A DNA stretch of 49,315 nt from Thiobacillus sp. (GTDB lineage Bacteria > Pseudomonadota > Gammaproteobacteria > Burkholderiales > Thiobacillaceae), in assembly GCF_030696885.1 (NCBI RefSeq), contig NZ_JAUYRI010000029.1, positions 1-49,315 on the forward strand, given 5' to 3'. Shown here piece by piece: positions 9,464 through 19,300 of the stretch (its first letter is position 1; each line of letters starts with the position of its first letter). The notes beneath the pieces are model-generated. The model was not told the DNA's origin. It ran no database searches and saw only the letters and a list, made by a program, of their open reading frames with translations. A program made the translations under genes and the position numbers.

Positions 9464-10777
9464 TTGGCCATGCCCAAAACCGGCTTGAACAAATTTGGCG
9501 ACCTCAAGCGTCGCCTGCTGTTCCTGCTTGGCGCCCTGATCGTCTATCGCATCGGCACCTTTATTCCGGTGCCGGGTATCGATCCGATGGTGCTCGACCA
9601 GTTGTTCAAGTCGCAGCAGGGCGGCATCCTGGGCATGTTCAACATGTTCTCGGGCGGCGCCTTGTCGCGCTTCAGCCTGTTTGCGCTCGGGATCATGCCG
9701 TACATCTCGGCGTCGATCATCGTGCAGCTGATGACGACCGTGTCGCCGCATCTGGAGGCGCTGAAGAAGGAAGGCGAGTCCGGCCGTCGCAAGATTACGC
9801 AGTACACGCGTTACGGCACCCTGTTCCTGGCGATTTTCCAGGCGCTGGGCATTTCCATCGCGCTGGAATCGCAGGCGGGTCTGGTGCTGGATCCCGGCAT
9901 GGGTTTCCGCCTGATTACGGTGGTGACGCTGACGTCCGGCACGATGTTCCTGATGTGGCTGGGTGAGCAGATTACCGAGCGCGGTCTGGGCAATGGCATT
10001 TCGATCATTATTTTCGCCGGCATTGTGGCGGGGCTGCCTTCCGCGATCGGTGGCACGCTGGAATTGACGCGTACTGGCGCATTCTCGATCCCGCTGGTGC
10101 TGGTGCTGTTCATCGGCGTGCTGCTGGTCACCGCGCTGGTGGTGTTTGTCGAACGCGGCCAGCGCAAGATTCTGGTGAATTACGCCAAGCGCCAAGTTGG
10201 CAAGATGGTGGTCGGCGGGCAGAGCTCGCACCTGCCGCTGAAGCTGAACATGGCAGGCGTGATTCCGCCGATTTTCGCCTCGAGCATCATCCTGTTCCCG
10301 GCGACGCTGGCGGGCTGGTTCGGCAGCGGCGAAAACATGGGCTGGTTGCGGGATATCTCGGCGACGTTGGCGCCCGGTCAGCCGGTGTATGTGCTGATGT
10401 ATGCGATTGCGATCATATTTTTCTGCTTTTTCTACACGGCCCTGGTGTTCAATCCCAAGGAAACGGCAGACAACCTGAAGAAGAGCGGTGCATTCGTTCC
10501 GGGCATCCGTCCGGGTGACCAGACCGCACGTTACATCGACAAGATCCTGACCCGGCTGACGCTGGTGGGCGCAATCTACATCACGCTGGTGTGTCTGCTG
10601 CCCGAGTTCCTGATCCTGAAGTGGAACGTGCCGTTCTACTTTGGCGGAACATCGCTGTTGATTATTGTGGTGGTGACGATGGATTTCATGGCGCAGGTTC
10701 AGGCTTACGTCATGTCGCATCAGTATGAAGGTTTGCTCAAGAAGGCCAACTTCAGGAACGGGCTGGTGGGACGCTGA
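9464..10777 (+). CDS. secY: Protein translocase subunit SecY
   Basis: SecY is the channel of the inner-membrane SecYEG translocon. The protein has about 437 residues and ten hydrophobic segments, starting with [21 protein letters not shown]. Family marks include IPVPGID, the plug region [25 protein letters not shown] and the cytoplasmic loop [16 protein letters not shown]. The start is probably TTG 9464, eight bases after GAGGA (9451-9455). ATG 9470 is possible but its spacing to that site is 14 bases. Open frame continues into rplO without support. Confidence 0.96.
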   Translation: MAMPKTGLNKFGDLKRRLLFLLGALIVYRIGTFIPVPGIDPMVLDQLFKSQQGGILGMFNMFSGGALSRFSLFALGIMPYISASIIVQLMTTVSPHLEALKKEGESGRRKITQYTRYGTLFLAIFQALGISIALESQAGLVLDPGMGFRLITVVTLTSGTMFLMWLGEQITERGLGNGISIIIFAGIVAGLPSAIGGTLELTRTGAFSIPLVLVLFIGVLLVTALVVFVERGQRKILVNYAKRQVGKMVVGGQSSHLPLKLNMAGVIPPIFASSIILFPATLAGWFGSGENMGWLRDISATLAPGQPVYVLMYAIAIIFFCFFYTALVFNPKETADNLKKSGAFVPGIRPGDQTARYIDKILTRLTLVGAIYITLVCLLPEFLILKWNVPFYFGGTSLLIIVVVTMDFMAQVQAYVMSHQYEGLLKKANFRNGLVGR

Positions 10778-10792
10778 TGGCAGGGGAAGCAG

Positions 10793-11011
10793 ATGTCTAA
10801 GGAAGATGTCATCCAGATGCAGGGTGAGGTCCTAGAAAACCTGCCGAATGCCACGTTCCGGGTCAAACTGGAAAATGGCCATGTATTGCTGGGATATATA
10901 TCGGGCAAGATGCGCATGCACTACATCCGCATCCTGCCTGGCGACAAGGTTACGGTTGAGCTGACCCCCTACGATCTGTCCAAGGGACGCATCGTTTTCA
11001 GGGCCAAGTGA
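10793..11011 (+). CDS. infA: Translation initiation factor IF-1
   Basis: This is a 72-residue OB-fold protein that occupies the ribosomal A site during initiation. [20 protein letters not shown] and [14 protein letters not shown] are diagnostic. Compared with the usual motif it reads [14 protein letters not shown], with Tyr and His at positions that are often His and Asn. infA between secY and rpmJ is the usual betaproteobacterial placement. Confidence 0.97.
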   Translation: MSKEDVIQMQGEVLENLPNATFRVKLENGHVLLGYISGKMRMHYIRILPGDKVTVELTPYDLSKGRIVFRAK

Positions 11012-11018
11012 TTGTTGT

Positions 11019-11036
11019 CCGGCAGCGTGCTGCCGG
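11019..11036. promoter_or_regulatory. Hairpin between infA and rpmJ
   Basis: CCGGCAG and CTGCCGG form a perfect 7-base stem around CGTG, 20 bases before the rpmJ start. No T-run follows, so it is more likely an mRNA processing or translation control structure than a terminator. Confidence 0.45.
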
Positions 11037-11055
11037 CGAGTGAATGGAGAAAACC

Positions 11056-11169
11056 ATGAGAGTGCAGGCTTCAGTCAAGAAAATGTGCCGCAAGTGCAAA
11101 GTGGTTCGCCGCAAGGGCGTTGTTCGCGTGATCTGCGATGATCCGCGCCACAAGCAGCGCCAGGGCTGA
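11056..11169 (+). CDS. rpmJ: 50S ribosomal protein L36 (zinc-binding type)
   Basis: This is a 37-residue protein starting [17 protein letters not shown] and ending HKQRQG. Cysteines at 11, 14 and 27 and histidine 32 form the CCCH zinc ribbon of the C+ form. It is the smallest ribosomal protein and is easily missed. A GGAGAAAACC ribosome site precedes the ATG. It lies 44 bases after infA and 88 bases before rpsM. Confidence 0.95.
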   Translation: MRVQASVKKMCRKCKVVRRKGVVRVICDDPRHKQRQG

Positions 11170-11220
11170 CCTTCGGGTTGGTCTGAATTGAATTCGAGTC
11201 GACCCAAAGCAGGGTTGACG

Positions 11221-11229
11221 TGTTATAAT
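11221..11229 (+). promoter_or_regulatory. Extended -10 promoter for rpsM (alpha block)
   Basis: TGTTATAAT is a perfect extended -10 (TGn plus TATAAT at 11224-11229). It lies 28 bases before the rpsM start and is followed by a T-rich stretch. No good -35 is found at normal spacing, as is allowed for extended -10 promoters. Confidence 0.55.
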
Positions 11230-11257
11230 TTTTTGTTTTCCGTTCGGAGCATTGCGA

Positions 11258-11614
11258 ATGGCTCGTATTGCAGGGGTTAATATCCCGAATCATCAACACG
11301 CGGTAATCGCGTTGACCGCCATCTTTGGCATCGGCAGGACCACGTCCGGCAAGATTTGCGACGCCGCGGGCATTGCCCAGTCGTCGAAAATCAAGGACCT
11401 GACCGAGACCGAAGTTGAGCGTCTGCGCGAAGGCGTGGCCCAGTTCACGGTCGAAGGCGATCTGCGTCGTGAAGTCACCATGAACATCAAGCGCCTGATG
11501 GACCTTGGCTGCTACCGCGGCTTCCGTCATCGCAAGGGTCTGCCGGCACGTGGCCAGCGTACGCGTACCAATGCGCGTACCCGCAAAGGCCCGCGCAAGG
11601 CCATCAGGAAATAA
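11258..11614 (+). CDS. rpsM: 30S ribosomal protein S13
   Basis: S13 forms head-to-50S bridges and contacts P-site tRNA. The 118-residue protein begins [19 protein letters not shown], has the helix-hairpin-like [11 protein letters not shown] and a basic tail [24 protein letters not shown] 11258 is preferred over an in-frame TTG at 11252 because CGGAG is spaced well from it. It opens the alpha block rpsM-rpsK-rpsD-rpoA-rplQ. Confidence 0.97.
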   Translation: MARIAGVNIPNHQHAVIALTAIFGIGRTTSGKICDAAGIAQSSKIKDLTETEVERLREGVAQFTVEGDLRREVTMNIKRLMDLGCYRGFRHRKGLPARGQRTRTNARTRKGPRKAIRK

Positions 11615-11626
11615 CAAAGGTTAATC

Positions 11627-12019
11627 ATGGCAACGAAAACAGCAACGCGCGCCCGTAAAAAGGTCAAGAAAAATGTCGCCGAAGGTATCGCGCACATTCA
11701 CGCCTCGTTCAACAACACCATCGTGACCATCACCGACCGCCAGGGCAATGCCCTGTCGTGGGCGACGGCTGGCGGCGCCGGCTTCAAGGGCTCGCGCAAG
11801 TCGACCCCGTTCGCGGCGCAGGTCGCGGCGGAAAATGCCGGCAAGATGGCGCAGGAATATGGCGTCAAGAACCTGGAAGTGCGGATCAAGGGCCCCGGCC
11901 CCGGTCGCGACTCCACTGTGCGTGCGCTGAATGCGCTGGGCTTCAAGATCGTCGCGATCTCGGATGTCACCCCGATCCCGCACAACGGTTGCCGTCCCTC
12001 CAAAAAGCGTCGTATCTAA
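11627..12019 (+). CDS. rpsK: 30S ribosomal protein S11
   Basis: This 130-residue platform protein lies near the E site. It contains [33 protein letters not shown] and [13 protein letters not shown], and ends [11 protein letters not shown], all invariant features of S11. It lies 12 bases after rpsM. Confidence 0.97.
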   Translation: MATKTATRARKKVKKNVAEGIAHIHASFNNTIVTITDRQGNALSWATAGGAGFKGSRKSTPFAAQVAAENAGKMAQEYGVKNLEVRIKGPGPGRDSTVRALNALGFKIVAISDVTPIPHNGCRPSKKRRI

Positions 12020-12034
12020 TCTCCAGGGAAAATC

Positions 12035-12664
12035 ATGGCTCGTAATCTTGATCCCAAATGCCGTCAGTGCCGCCGCGAAGGCGAGAAGCTTTTCCTCAAA
12101 GGCGAGAAGTGTTTCACTGACAAATGCGCCATCGAGCGCCGTCCCTATGCGCCTGGCCAGCACGGCCAGAAAAGCGGCGCCCGCCTGTCCGGCTACGGCG
12201 TTCAGCTGCGTGAAAAGCAGAAGATCCGTCGCATCTACGGCGTGCTCGAAGGTCAGTTCCGTCTGACCTACAAGCGTGCGGACAGCCGCAAGGGCGTGAC
12301 CGGCGAAAACCTGTTGTCGATGCTGGAATCGCGTCTGGATTCGGTGTGCTACCGCATGGGCTTCGGCGCATCGCGTACCGAGGCGCGCCAGATCGTGCGT
12401 CACAACGGCATCAGCGTGAACGGTCGCCGGGTCAACATCCCGTCGTACCAGGTGCGTGCCGGTGATGTGGTCGAAGTGGCCGACAAGGCAAAAGCGCAAC
12501 TGCGCGTCAAGGCGGCTGCCGAGGCGACTGCTGCGCGCGGCTACCCCGAGTGGGTGGAAGTCGATGCCAAGGCGCTCAAGGGCACCTACAAGGCTGCTCC
12601 GCAACGCTCGGAACTGCCGTCGACCATCAACGAATCGCTGGTCGTCGAACTGTACTCCAAATAA
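12035..12664 (+). CDS. rpsD: 30S ribosomal protein S4 (four-cysteine type)
   Basis: S4 nucleates 30S assembly and, in E. coli, represses the alpha operon. The 209-residue protein has cysteines 9, 12, 26 and 31 in its N-terminus (KCRQC ... KCFTDKC), the arrangement of zinc-binding S4. The S4 RNA-binding fold follows at about residues 97-160 ([21 protein letters not shown]). It ends 58 bases before rpoA. Confidence 0.96.
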   Translation: MARNLDPKCRQCRREGEKLFLKGEKCFTDKCAIERRPYAPGQHGQKSGARLSGYGVQLREKQKIRRIYGVLEGQFRLTYKRADSRKGVTGENLLSMLESRLDSVCYRMGFGASRTEARQIVRHNGISVNGRRVNIPSYQVRAGDVVEVADKAKAQLRVKAAAEATAARGYPEWVEVDAKALKGTYKAAPQRSELPSTINESLVVELYSK

Positions 12665-12722
12665 GCTGGCCCGGTCCTGACGGACCCGGTCTCAAGGGCT
12701 GCTTCTCAAGGAAACGTACTCT

Positions 12723-13703
12723 ATGCAAAGCGCTACGGAATTTCTCAAACCGCGTATTGTGGAGGTCGATCGTGCCTCCCCGCTGCACGCCAAGGTCATC
12801 ATGGAACCGTTCGAGCGTGGCTACGGCCATACGCTCGGCAATGCGCTGCGCCGCATCCTGCTGTCCTCGATGGTGGGCTATGCGCCGACCGAGGTGGCCA
12901 TCAGCGGCGTCGTTCACGAGTATTCGACCATCGAAGGCGTGCAGGAGGATGTCGTCGACATTCTGCTGAACCTCAAGGGCATCGCCTTCAAGATGCACGG
13001 CAAGTCCGAGGCCATTCTTAAAGTGTCCAAGTCCGGCGAAGGCGTCGTCACCGCGGGCGACATCGAAGTCGGCCACGACATCGAAGTGCTGAACCCCGAC
13101 CACGTGATTGCCCACCTGACCAAGGGCGGCAAGCTCGACATGGAAATCAAGGTCGAAGCCGGTCGAGGCTACCAGCCGGCCACCGCGCGCAAGGTTTCGG
13201 AAGAAACCCGCGCCGTCGGTTCGATTCTGGTCGATGCCTCATTCAGCCCGGTGCGCCGCGTCGCCTACTCGGTCGAGAGCGCGCGTGTCGAACAGCGTAC
13301 CGACCTCGACCGTCTGGTGATCGACATTGAGACCAATGGTGTCGTCGAGCCGGAAGAAGCCGTGCGCACCGCCGCCCGCATCTTGGTGAACCAGCTGTCC
13401 GTGTTCGCCGATCTGGAAGGTACCCCGGCCGAGTCCGAGTCGCCGCGTTCGCCGCAGGTGGATCCGCTGCTGCTGCGTCCGGTCGACGACCTCGAGCTGA
13501 CCGTGCGTTCGGCCAACTGCCTGAAGGCCGAGAACATCTATTTCATCGGCGACCTGATCCAGCGTTCGGAAACCGAACTGCTGCGTACCCCGAACCTGGG
13601 CCGCAAGTCGCTGAACGAAATTAAGGACGTGCTGGCTTCCAAGAGTCTGTCCTTGGGCATGAAGCTCGAAAACTGGCCGCCCGCCGGTCTCGAGCGTCCC
13701 TGA
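12723..13703 (+). CDS. rpoA: RNA polymerase alpha subunit
   Basis: This 326-residue protein has the assembly domain (residues about 1-235; [21 protein letters not shown]) and the C-terminal DNA/activator-binding domain (about 250-326). The CTD has [11 protein letters not shown] and [13 protein letters not shown], which include the UP-element-contacting residues. It is part of the alpha block. The gap to rplQ is 95 bases. Confidence 0.97.
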   Translation: MQSATEFLKPRIVEVDRASPLHAKVIMEPFERGYGHTLGNALRRILLSSMVGYAPTEVAISGVVHEYSTIEGVQEDVVDILLNLKGIAFKMHGKSEAILKVSKSGEGVVTAGDIEVGHDIEVLNPDHVIAHLTKGGKLDMEIKVEAGRGYQPATARKVSEETRAVGSILVDASFSPVRRVAYSVESARVEQRTDLDRLVIDIETNGVVEPEEAVRTAARILVNQLSVFADLEGTPAESESPRSPQVDPLLLRPVDDLELTVRSANCLKAENIYFIGDLIQRSETELLRTPNLGRKSLNEIKDVLASKSLSLGMKLENWPPAGLERP

Positions 13704-13747
13704 ATCCATAGCAACACCCCGTAACCGAATCAAATAATAAAGTGCGG

Positions 13748-13765
13748 GTCGCCGTGGCAGGCGAC
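13748..13765. promoter_or_regulatory. Small hairpin between rpoA and rplQ
   Basis: GTCGCC and GGCGAC pair around GTGGCA in the 95-base rpoA-rplQ gap, about 33 bases before the rplQ start. It has no T-run. It could be an mRNA control or processing structure. Six pairs is weak evidence. Confidence 0.25.
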
Positions 13766-13798
13766 TTAGCCCAAGAATACTGAACGAAAGGAATCGCC

Positions 13799-14188
13799 AT
13801 GCGTCATCGTCAATCCAACCGCAAGCTCAACCGCACCACCAGCCACCGTCTGGCCATGTTCCGCAACATGACCAACTCGCTGCTGAAGCATGAAGTCATC
13901 AAGACCACGCTGCCGAAGGCCAAGGAACTGCGCCGTTTCGTCGAGCCGCTGATCACCCTGGGCAAGGAGCCGAGCCTGGCTAACCACCGCCTGGCGTTCG
14001 ACCGTCTGCGCGACCGCGACATCGTCGTCAAGCTGTTCGGCGAACTGGGCCCGCGCTACAAGACCCGTCCCGGTGGTTACCTGCGCATCCTCAAGTACGG
14101 TTTCCGCAAGGGCGACAACGCGCCGATGGCGCTGGTCGAACTGGTTGACCGTCCGGAGACCGATGCTGAACCGGTCGAGGCCGAGTAA
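13799..14188 (+). CDS. rplQ: 50S ribosomal protein L17
   Basis: This 129-residue protein begins [17 protein letters not shown] and includes [23 protein letters not shown] and [16 protein letters not shown], diagnostic of L17. The acidic C-terminal tail ([11 protein letters not shown]) is slightly longer than in E. coli. It is the last gene of the ribosomal run. A strong terminator follows 17 bases after its stop codon. Confidence 0.97.
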   Translation: MRHRQSNRKLNRTTSHRLAMFRNMTNSLLKHEVIKTTLPKAKELRRFVEPLITLGKEPSLANHRLAFDRLRDRDIVVKLFGELGPRYKTRPGGYLRILKYGFRKGDNAPMALVELVDRPETDAEPVEAE

Positions 14189-14205
14189 GCCGACTCCGAT
14201 CCAAT

Positions 14206-14234
14206 AAAAAAAGCCGGGCTTGCCCGGCTTTTTT
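14206..14234 (+). terminator. Rho-independent terminator after rplQ
   Basis: AAAAAAAGCCGGGC, loop TT, GCCCGGCTTTTTT. The GC stem is followed by six T. It is nearly symmetrical, and it marks the end of the ribosomal protein region. Confidence 0.9.
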
Positions 14235-14312
14235 CATGTCCGCGCCAGCCGCAGCTTGTCTGCGCGCGCCGCGCTCAGGCATAGTGCTGCTTCCCGTCAT
14301 CAGGAAAAGCCC

Positions 14313-15041
14313 GTGATCGTTCTCTTCACTGACTTCGGCGTGCGTGATCCCTATGTGGGACAGGTCAAGGCGCGCCTGGCCGAACATGCGCCTGCCCAGC
14401 AGGTGGTAGACCTGCTGCACGAGGTGCCGGACTTCAACCCGCATGCAGGCGCGCATTTGCTGGCGGCGTTTGCCTCCAGCTTCCCGCTCGGCAGCGTGTT
14501 TCTTGCGGTGGTCGACCCCGGCGTCGGCACGCCGCGCGACGCCGTGGTGATGCTGGCGGATGGACGCTGGTTTGTCGGCCCGGACAACGGGCTGTTGTCG
14601 ATCGTCGGCGCGCGCCATGCCGACACCCGGCGCTGGCGCATCACCTGGCAGCCCGAGCGCATGTCGGCCACGTTTCACGGACGCGACCTGTTTGCGCTGA
14701 TTGCCGCCGACATCGCGCGCGGTGAATTCCCCACCGACAAGCTGAGCCCGATCGACGCGCTGAATGTCGAATTCGACGCCGGTGATCTGCCACGGGTGAT
14801 CTACATTGACCACTTTGGCAATGCCTGGACCGGCGTGCGAGGTGTGCAACCGGGCGCACGCGTCAGTGCCGCCGGCCAGCTATTCAAACACAGCGAGAGT
14901 TTCGGCTTTGTCGGCAAGGGCGAGGGCTTCTGGTTCGTCAACAGCGTCGGGCTGCTGGAACTGGCGGTCAACCGCGGCAGTGCTGCGACCACGTTCGGCC
15001 TGAAAGTGGGCGACCCGGTCCAGGTGCAGCGTCTGAACTAG
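14313..15041 (+). CDS. S-adenosylmethionine hydrolase (DUF62 family)
   Basis: Members of this family (formerly DUF62, related to SAM-dependent fluorinase and chlorinase) hydrolyse SAM to adenosine and methionine using water. The N-terminal IVLFTDFGVRDPYVGQVK motif carries the substrate-binding aspartates. Later VVDPGVGTPRD, VGPDNGLLS and YIDHFGNAWT are the family blocks. The length is 242 residues. The start is GTG 14313, seven bases after AGGA. An upstream ATG at 14220 lies inside the rplQ terminator and is rejected. It converges with the kinase gene, overlapping it by four bases. Confidence 0.85.
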   Translation: MIVLFTDFGVRDPYVGQVKARLAEHAPAQQVVDLLHEVPDFNPHAGAHLLAAFASSFPLGSVFLAVVDPGVGTPRDAVVMLADGRWFVGPDNGLLSIVGARHADTRRWRITWQPERMSATFHGRDLFALIAADIARGEFPTDKLSPIDALNVEFDAGDLPRVIYIDHFGNAWTGVRGVQPGARVSAAGQLFKHSESFGFVGKGEGFWFVNSVGLLELAVNRGSAATTFGLKVGDPVQVQRLN

Positions 15042-16306
15042 GGGCTTGCCTCATCGAGCCCAATCAGCAGCGCACGGTAATCGTTGACGTTAGTGCGGGT
15101 GGGGCCGCTGACGACGAGGTCGCCCAGGGCCGAGAAAAATCCATGACTGTCGTGCGTGGCCAGACAGGTAGCTGCGTCGAGTTGCTGCGCCTGCGCGCGC
15201 GCCAGCGTATCCGGACCGATCACCGCGCCTGCGTTGTCTTCGCTGCCGTCGATGCCGTCGGTGTCGCAGGCGATCGCCCAGGCGGGGGTGTCCGCCCATT
15301 CGAGCGCCAGGGCCAGCAGAAATTCCGTGTTGCGCCCGCCGCGTCCATGCTGCGGCTGCAGGGTGACGGTGGTCTCGCCGCCGGAAACCAGCGCGATCGG
15401 ACGCGATGTCGTCGCACGCGCCAGCGCAGCATGCGCCCTGGCCGCCGTCTGCGCATCGCTGCTGATACTGTCCGACACCACCATGGCCGGGATGCCGTGC
15501 TGTTCAAAGCAGGCGCAGGCAGCCTGCAGGCTGGCCTCGGCGCTGGCGATGATGCGGTTTTCCGTCCGCGCGAAGCAGGGGTCGCCGGGCTTGGGCGTGT
15601 CGGCCTCCGCTGTCGTCTGCTCTAAATGACGGCGCACGCCGGCGGGCAGCGCAATGCCGAAGCGCTGCAGCCGCTCCAGCGCATCGGCGCAGGTGGTGGG
15701 GTCGGGCGCACAGGGGCCGGACGCGATATGGGACGGGTCGTCGCCGACGACATCGGAAATGATCAGTGCGAGCACGCGCGCGCCGTTGGCCGCGCGCGCC
15801 AGCCGTCCGCCGGACAGTCGGGTGAGGTGCTTGCGCACGGTGTTGATGTCGTGGATGGTCGCGCCGGCGCTGAGCAGCGCCTTGGTCACCTGCCGCAATT
15901 CCTTCAGCGACACGCCCTCGACCGGGGCGGCGAGCAGGCTGGAGCCGCCGCCCGAAACCAGCGCCAGCAGCAGGTCATCCGGCCCCAACTGACCCGCCCT
16001 CTCCAGCATGCGCAGCGCAGCCGCCTCGCCGCGCCCGTCGGGCAGCGGATGGCTGGCTTCGACGACCTCGATGCGGCGTGTCGGCAGGCCGTGCTGATAG
16101 CGAGTGACCACCAGCCCGGACAAGGGTGCGTCGGCCGGCCAGTGCGCTTCCACGGCCGCGGCCATACTGGCCGCAGCCTTGCCGCCGCCGACCACCAGGG
16201 TGCGGCCGCGCGGCGGCGCGGGCAAGTGGGGCGGCAGGATGTGGGCGGGGTCCGCGGCGGCTACCGCAACGCGGAAGGATTCCAGCAGCAGCTCGCGTGG
16301 GTTCAT
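15038..16306 (-). CDS. Glycerate 2-kinase, type II (GckA/TtuD, MOFRL family)
   Basis: It phosphorylates D-glycerate to 2-phosphoglycerate with ATP, in glyoxylate, serine or tartrate assimilation. The 422-residue protein starts MNPRELLLESFRVAV. It has VVGGGKAAASMA near residue 40, LALVSGGGSSLLAAP near 115, and the C-terminal MOFRL part with GGRNTEFLLALALEW and DGIDGSEDNAGAVI. ATG 16306 follows GAGG at 9 bases. A TTG three codons upstream is possible. The gene lies 15 bases after the RND permease on the same strand, so it may be cotranscribed with an efflux pump it has no obvious link to. Confidence 0.88.
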   Translation of the reverse strand: MNPRELLLESFRVAVAAADPAHILPPHLPAPPRGRTLVVGGGKAAASMAAAVEAHWPADAPLSGLVVTRYQHGLPTRRIEVVEASHPLPDGRGEAAALRMLERAGQLGPDDLLLALVSGGGSSLLAAPVEGVSLKELRQVTKALLSAGATIHDINTVRKHLTRLSGGRLARAANGARVLALIISDVVGDDPSHIASGPCAPDPTTCADALERLQRFGIALPAGVRRHLEQTTAEADTPKPGDPCFARTENRIIASAEASLQAACACFEQHGIPAMVVSDSISSDAQTAARAHAALARATTSRPIALVSGGETTVTLQPQHGRGGRNTEFLLALALEWADTPAWAIACDTDGIDGSEDNAGAVIGPDTLARAQAQQLDAATCLATHDSHGFFSALGDLVVSGPTRTNVNDYRALLIGLDEASP

Positions 16307-16321
16307 CGGGCGCAACCTCGA

Positions 16322-19300
16322 TCAGGCGGCAGCCGGGCGGCGCAGCCTGCGCGCGAGGCCGCTGCGCAGCCCCGGGCCGACCTGCATCGCCAGCCGGAAC
16401 AGGATGGGCATGGTGAACAGCGTGAGCGTGGTGGCGACCAGCAGGCCCCATACCAGACTCGCTGCCATCGGCCCCCAGATCAACGATTTGCCGCCGAGTC
16501 CGACCGCCAGCGAGAACAGGCCGCCGATGGTCGTGGTGGTGGTGATGATGATGGGGACAACGCGGCGCCGCGCAGCATACAGCGTGGCGTGCAGCAGGCC
16601 CATGCCATCGCGCAGGCGGCTGTTGGCGGCGTCGATCAGCACGATGGCTGAGTTGACCGCGATGCCGGTGAGCGCAATGACGCCGTATAGTGTGTACAGC
16701 GACAGCGGATTCTGCGTGATGAACAAGCCGAACACCACGCCGGTGAAGGCCATCGGCACCGTCAGCAGGATCAGCAGCGGCTGCCAGTAGGAGCGAAACT
16801 GCGCGGCGAGGATCAGATAGATCAGGCCGATGCCGAGCAGGAACAGCATCTTCATCGCGTCCAGGCTTTCGTTGATGTCGTCGAGCTCGCCGGAAAAGTC
16901 GATGCGGGTGTTCGGGTAGCGCGCCTCGATCGCATCCCACTGCGCGGCGATCTGCGCGTTGGCGTCGACCGTGTCGATGCGGTCCTTGTCGAGGTCGGAT
17001 TCGATGGTGATCGCGCGCTTGAGGTTGTAGTGCTTGATGCCCCCCGAGCCGATGCGAGTGTCGGCGTGCACCAGCGCCCCGAGCGTGGTGGTGCCGCCAC
17101 CGGGCAGCGCCACCGGATCGGCCAGCAGTTGCTGGATATCGGCAAGGCCGCCGGCAGCGTCAGCCTCGGGGTGGGTGTTGTCTGGATGGGCGCCGTCGGG
17201 GTTGGCCGTGGCGCCGCGCACCCGCACCTCGATCTTGTCGCCGCTGTCGCGGATGTCGGTGACGATCTCGCCCTCGGTGTGCAGCCGCACCAGCCGCGCC
17301 ACTGCGGCCGGATCGAGGTCGGCGCCCTTGAGCGCTTCGGCGTCAAGCTGCAACACCAACTGCAGGCGTCCCGGCAGGTCGTCGTCGGTGACGTCGCGGG
17401 TGCCCTCGATCCGGGCCACTGCCTGCTTCAGTACCTGCGCAGCTGCGCGCAGTTCGGCGACGTCGTCGCCCATCAGGCGCAGCTTGATCGGTTTCTGGGC
17501 GGGTGGTCCACCCGACAGCTGGGTGAAGGAAATCCGCCCGGGCCCGGGCAGGGCTTCCAGTTCGCGGCGCATCGCGTCGACCACTTCGCTGACCTCGCGC
17601 ATGTCGCCGTCGCGCGGATTCAGCGATACGCTGACCTGGCCGTAGGCGTCGCCGTACAGCGGTTCGGTATCGGTCCATTTCACGCCGGCGTAGCTCGCCA
17701 CGCCGCGTGCCTCGTCGTCCTGCAGGTGGCGGCGCACCACCGCCTCGGCCTTCGCCGTTTCGCGCAGGGTGACGTCGATCGCGCTGCCGCTCGGCATGTC
17801 GACGTTGACATAGAACAGACGGATCGGATCGAACGCGAAAAATTGCGTGCGCACCGCGCCGGTGGCTACCAGCGTCACCGCGCCCAGGAACAGCGCCGCC
17901 ACCACCAGGCCGATGATCCAGGGATGGCGCATCAGCCGCACCAGCAGGCGGGTGTATTTCACCCGCAGCGTGTGGGTGGCCCGCTCGCGCCGCAGCTGCA
18001 TGCGCGACGGCCGGGTGAAGTCGAGCTTGAGGCCGACCACGTGCGCCGGCATCATCCAGTAGGCCTCCAGCAGGCTCATCAGCAGCGCCAGCGTCACCAC
18101 CAGCGGCACCAGCAGCATGAACTTGCCGACGATGCCGGGCATCAGCATCAGCGGCAGGAAGGCGGCGATGGTGGTGGCGACCGCAGCCAGCACCGGCAAC
18201 CCGACTTCGCGGATCGCGCCGAGCGTGGCGGACAGCGCGTCGACGCCGCGCACGATGCGGTAGTAGATCGCCTCGCTGATCACCACCGTGTCGTCGACCA
18301 GCATGCCCAGCGCGATGACGATGCCGAGCAGCACCGGGATGCTGAGCGTGAAATCGAAGGCGTACAGAATGGCAAACGCCCCCGCCAGCGAGAACGGAAT
18401 GCCCAGGCTGACCAGCAGCGCCAGCCGGCTGCCGAGGAAGAGCCAGCATAGCCCGAGCACAATGATCAGGCCGATCAGCGCATTGGTTTCCATCACGCCG
18501 ATGGCACGCTTCGTCGGCACCGTCTGGTCGTCGAACAGCATCAGCGAATATCCACCTGCCTTCAGCGCCGGCTCGCGCTCGGCAATGTAGCGGTTGAGCC
18601 CGGCCACCAGGTTGAGCGTATTGACCTTGCTCTTCTTGGTGATGGATAGCATCACCGCCGGCTGCCCATGGGCGGACGCCAGGCTGGCGGCGCGCGCACG
18701 CGCGGTTTCCACCGTTGCCAGCGCAGACAGCGGAACCGGGGTTCCCAGGCTGGGCGACAGCACCGTCAGCCGGCCCAGATAGTCGGCGTCGGCCTGCTGG
18801 CCGATCACCCGCACCAGCCAGTCGTCGTCGCCCACCCGTGCGCGGCCGGCAAAGGTATCGCGAAACCAGGCGCGCACCGCGTCGGCGACCTGCGCGCCGG
18901 TCAGCCCGCGCGCCGCGGTTTCGTGCGGCGAAAACGTCACCCGCAGCTCGGGGTCGCCCTGGCCGGTGGCCATCACGCGGTCGACGCCGGGCAGGCGTTC
19001 GATGTCGTCCTGGATCTGCCGGGCGGTGCGGCGCAGGCGCTCGTCGGCGGCCGGACCGGTCAACAGCACCATCGCCGTCGGGAAGCCGTTCGACGTCGTG
19101 AGTTCCTGCACGTCGGGCTCCTTCGCGTCGCTTGGCAGGTCGCTGTTGTACTTGTTCTGCACCAGCCGCCGCAGGTCGGTCACGTGCTTGTCGAACTGAC
19201 GCTCCGGCACCTCGCGAAAGCGCACCAGAATGGTCGATGAATTGTCGCGGCTGGTGCTGGAGACGAAGCGGATATCGGGCAGCGTGCGGATCGCCTCTTC

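Noticed and set aside
11215..11229. TTGACG next to TATAAT before rpsM as a -35/-10 pair
   Set aside because: The spacing is only 3 bases, so TTGACG cannot act as the -35. I kept the TGTTATAAT extended -10 instead.
1..14188. Signs of gene transfer or rearrangement in the ribosomal run
   Set aside because: Order, lengths and sequence are standard throughout; nothing is missing or broken.
14220..14312. N-terminal extension of the SAM hydrolase to ATG 14220
   Set aside because: It would begin inside the rplQ terminator, with no ribosome site and no family resemblance. GTG 14313 has AGGA at seven bases.
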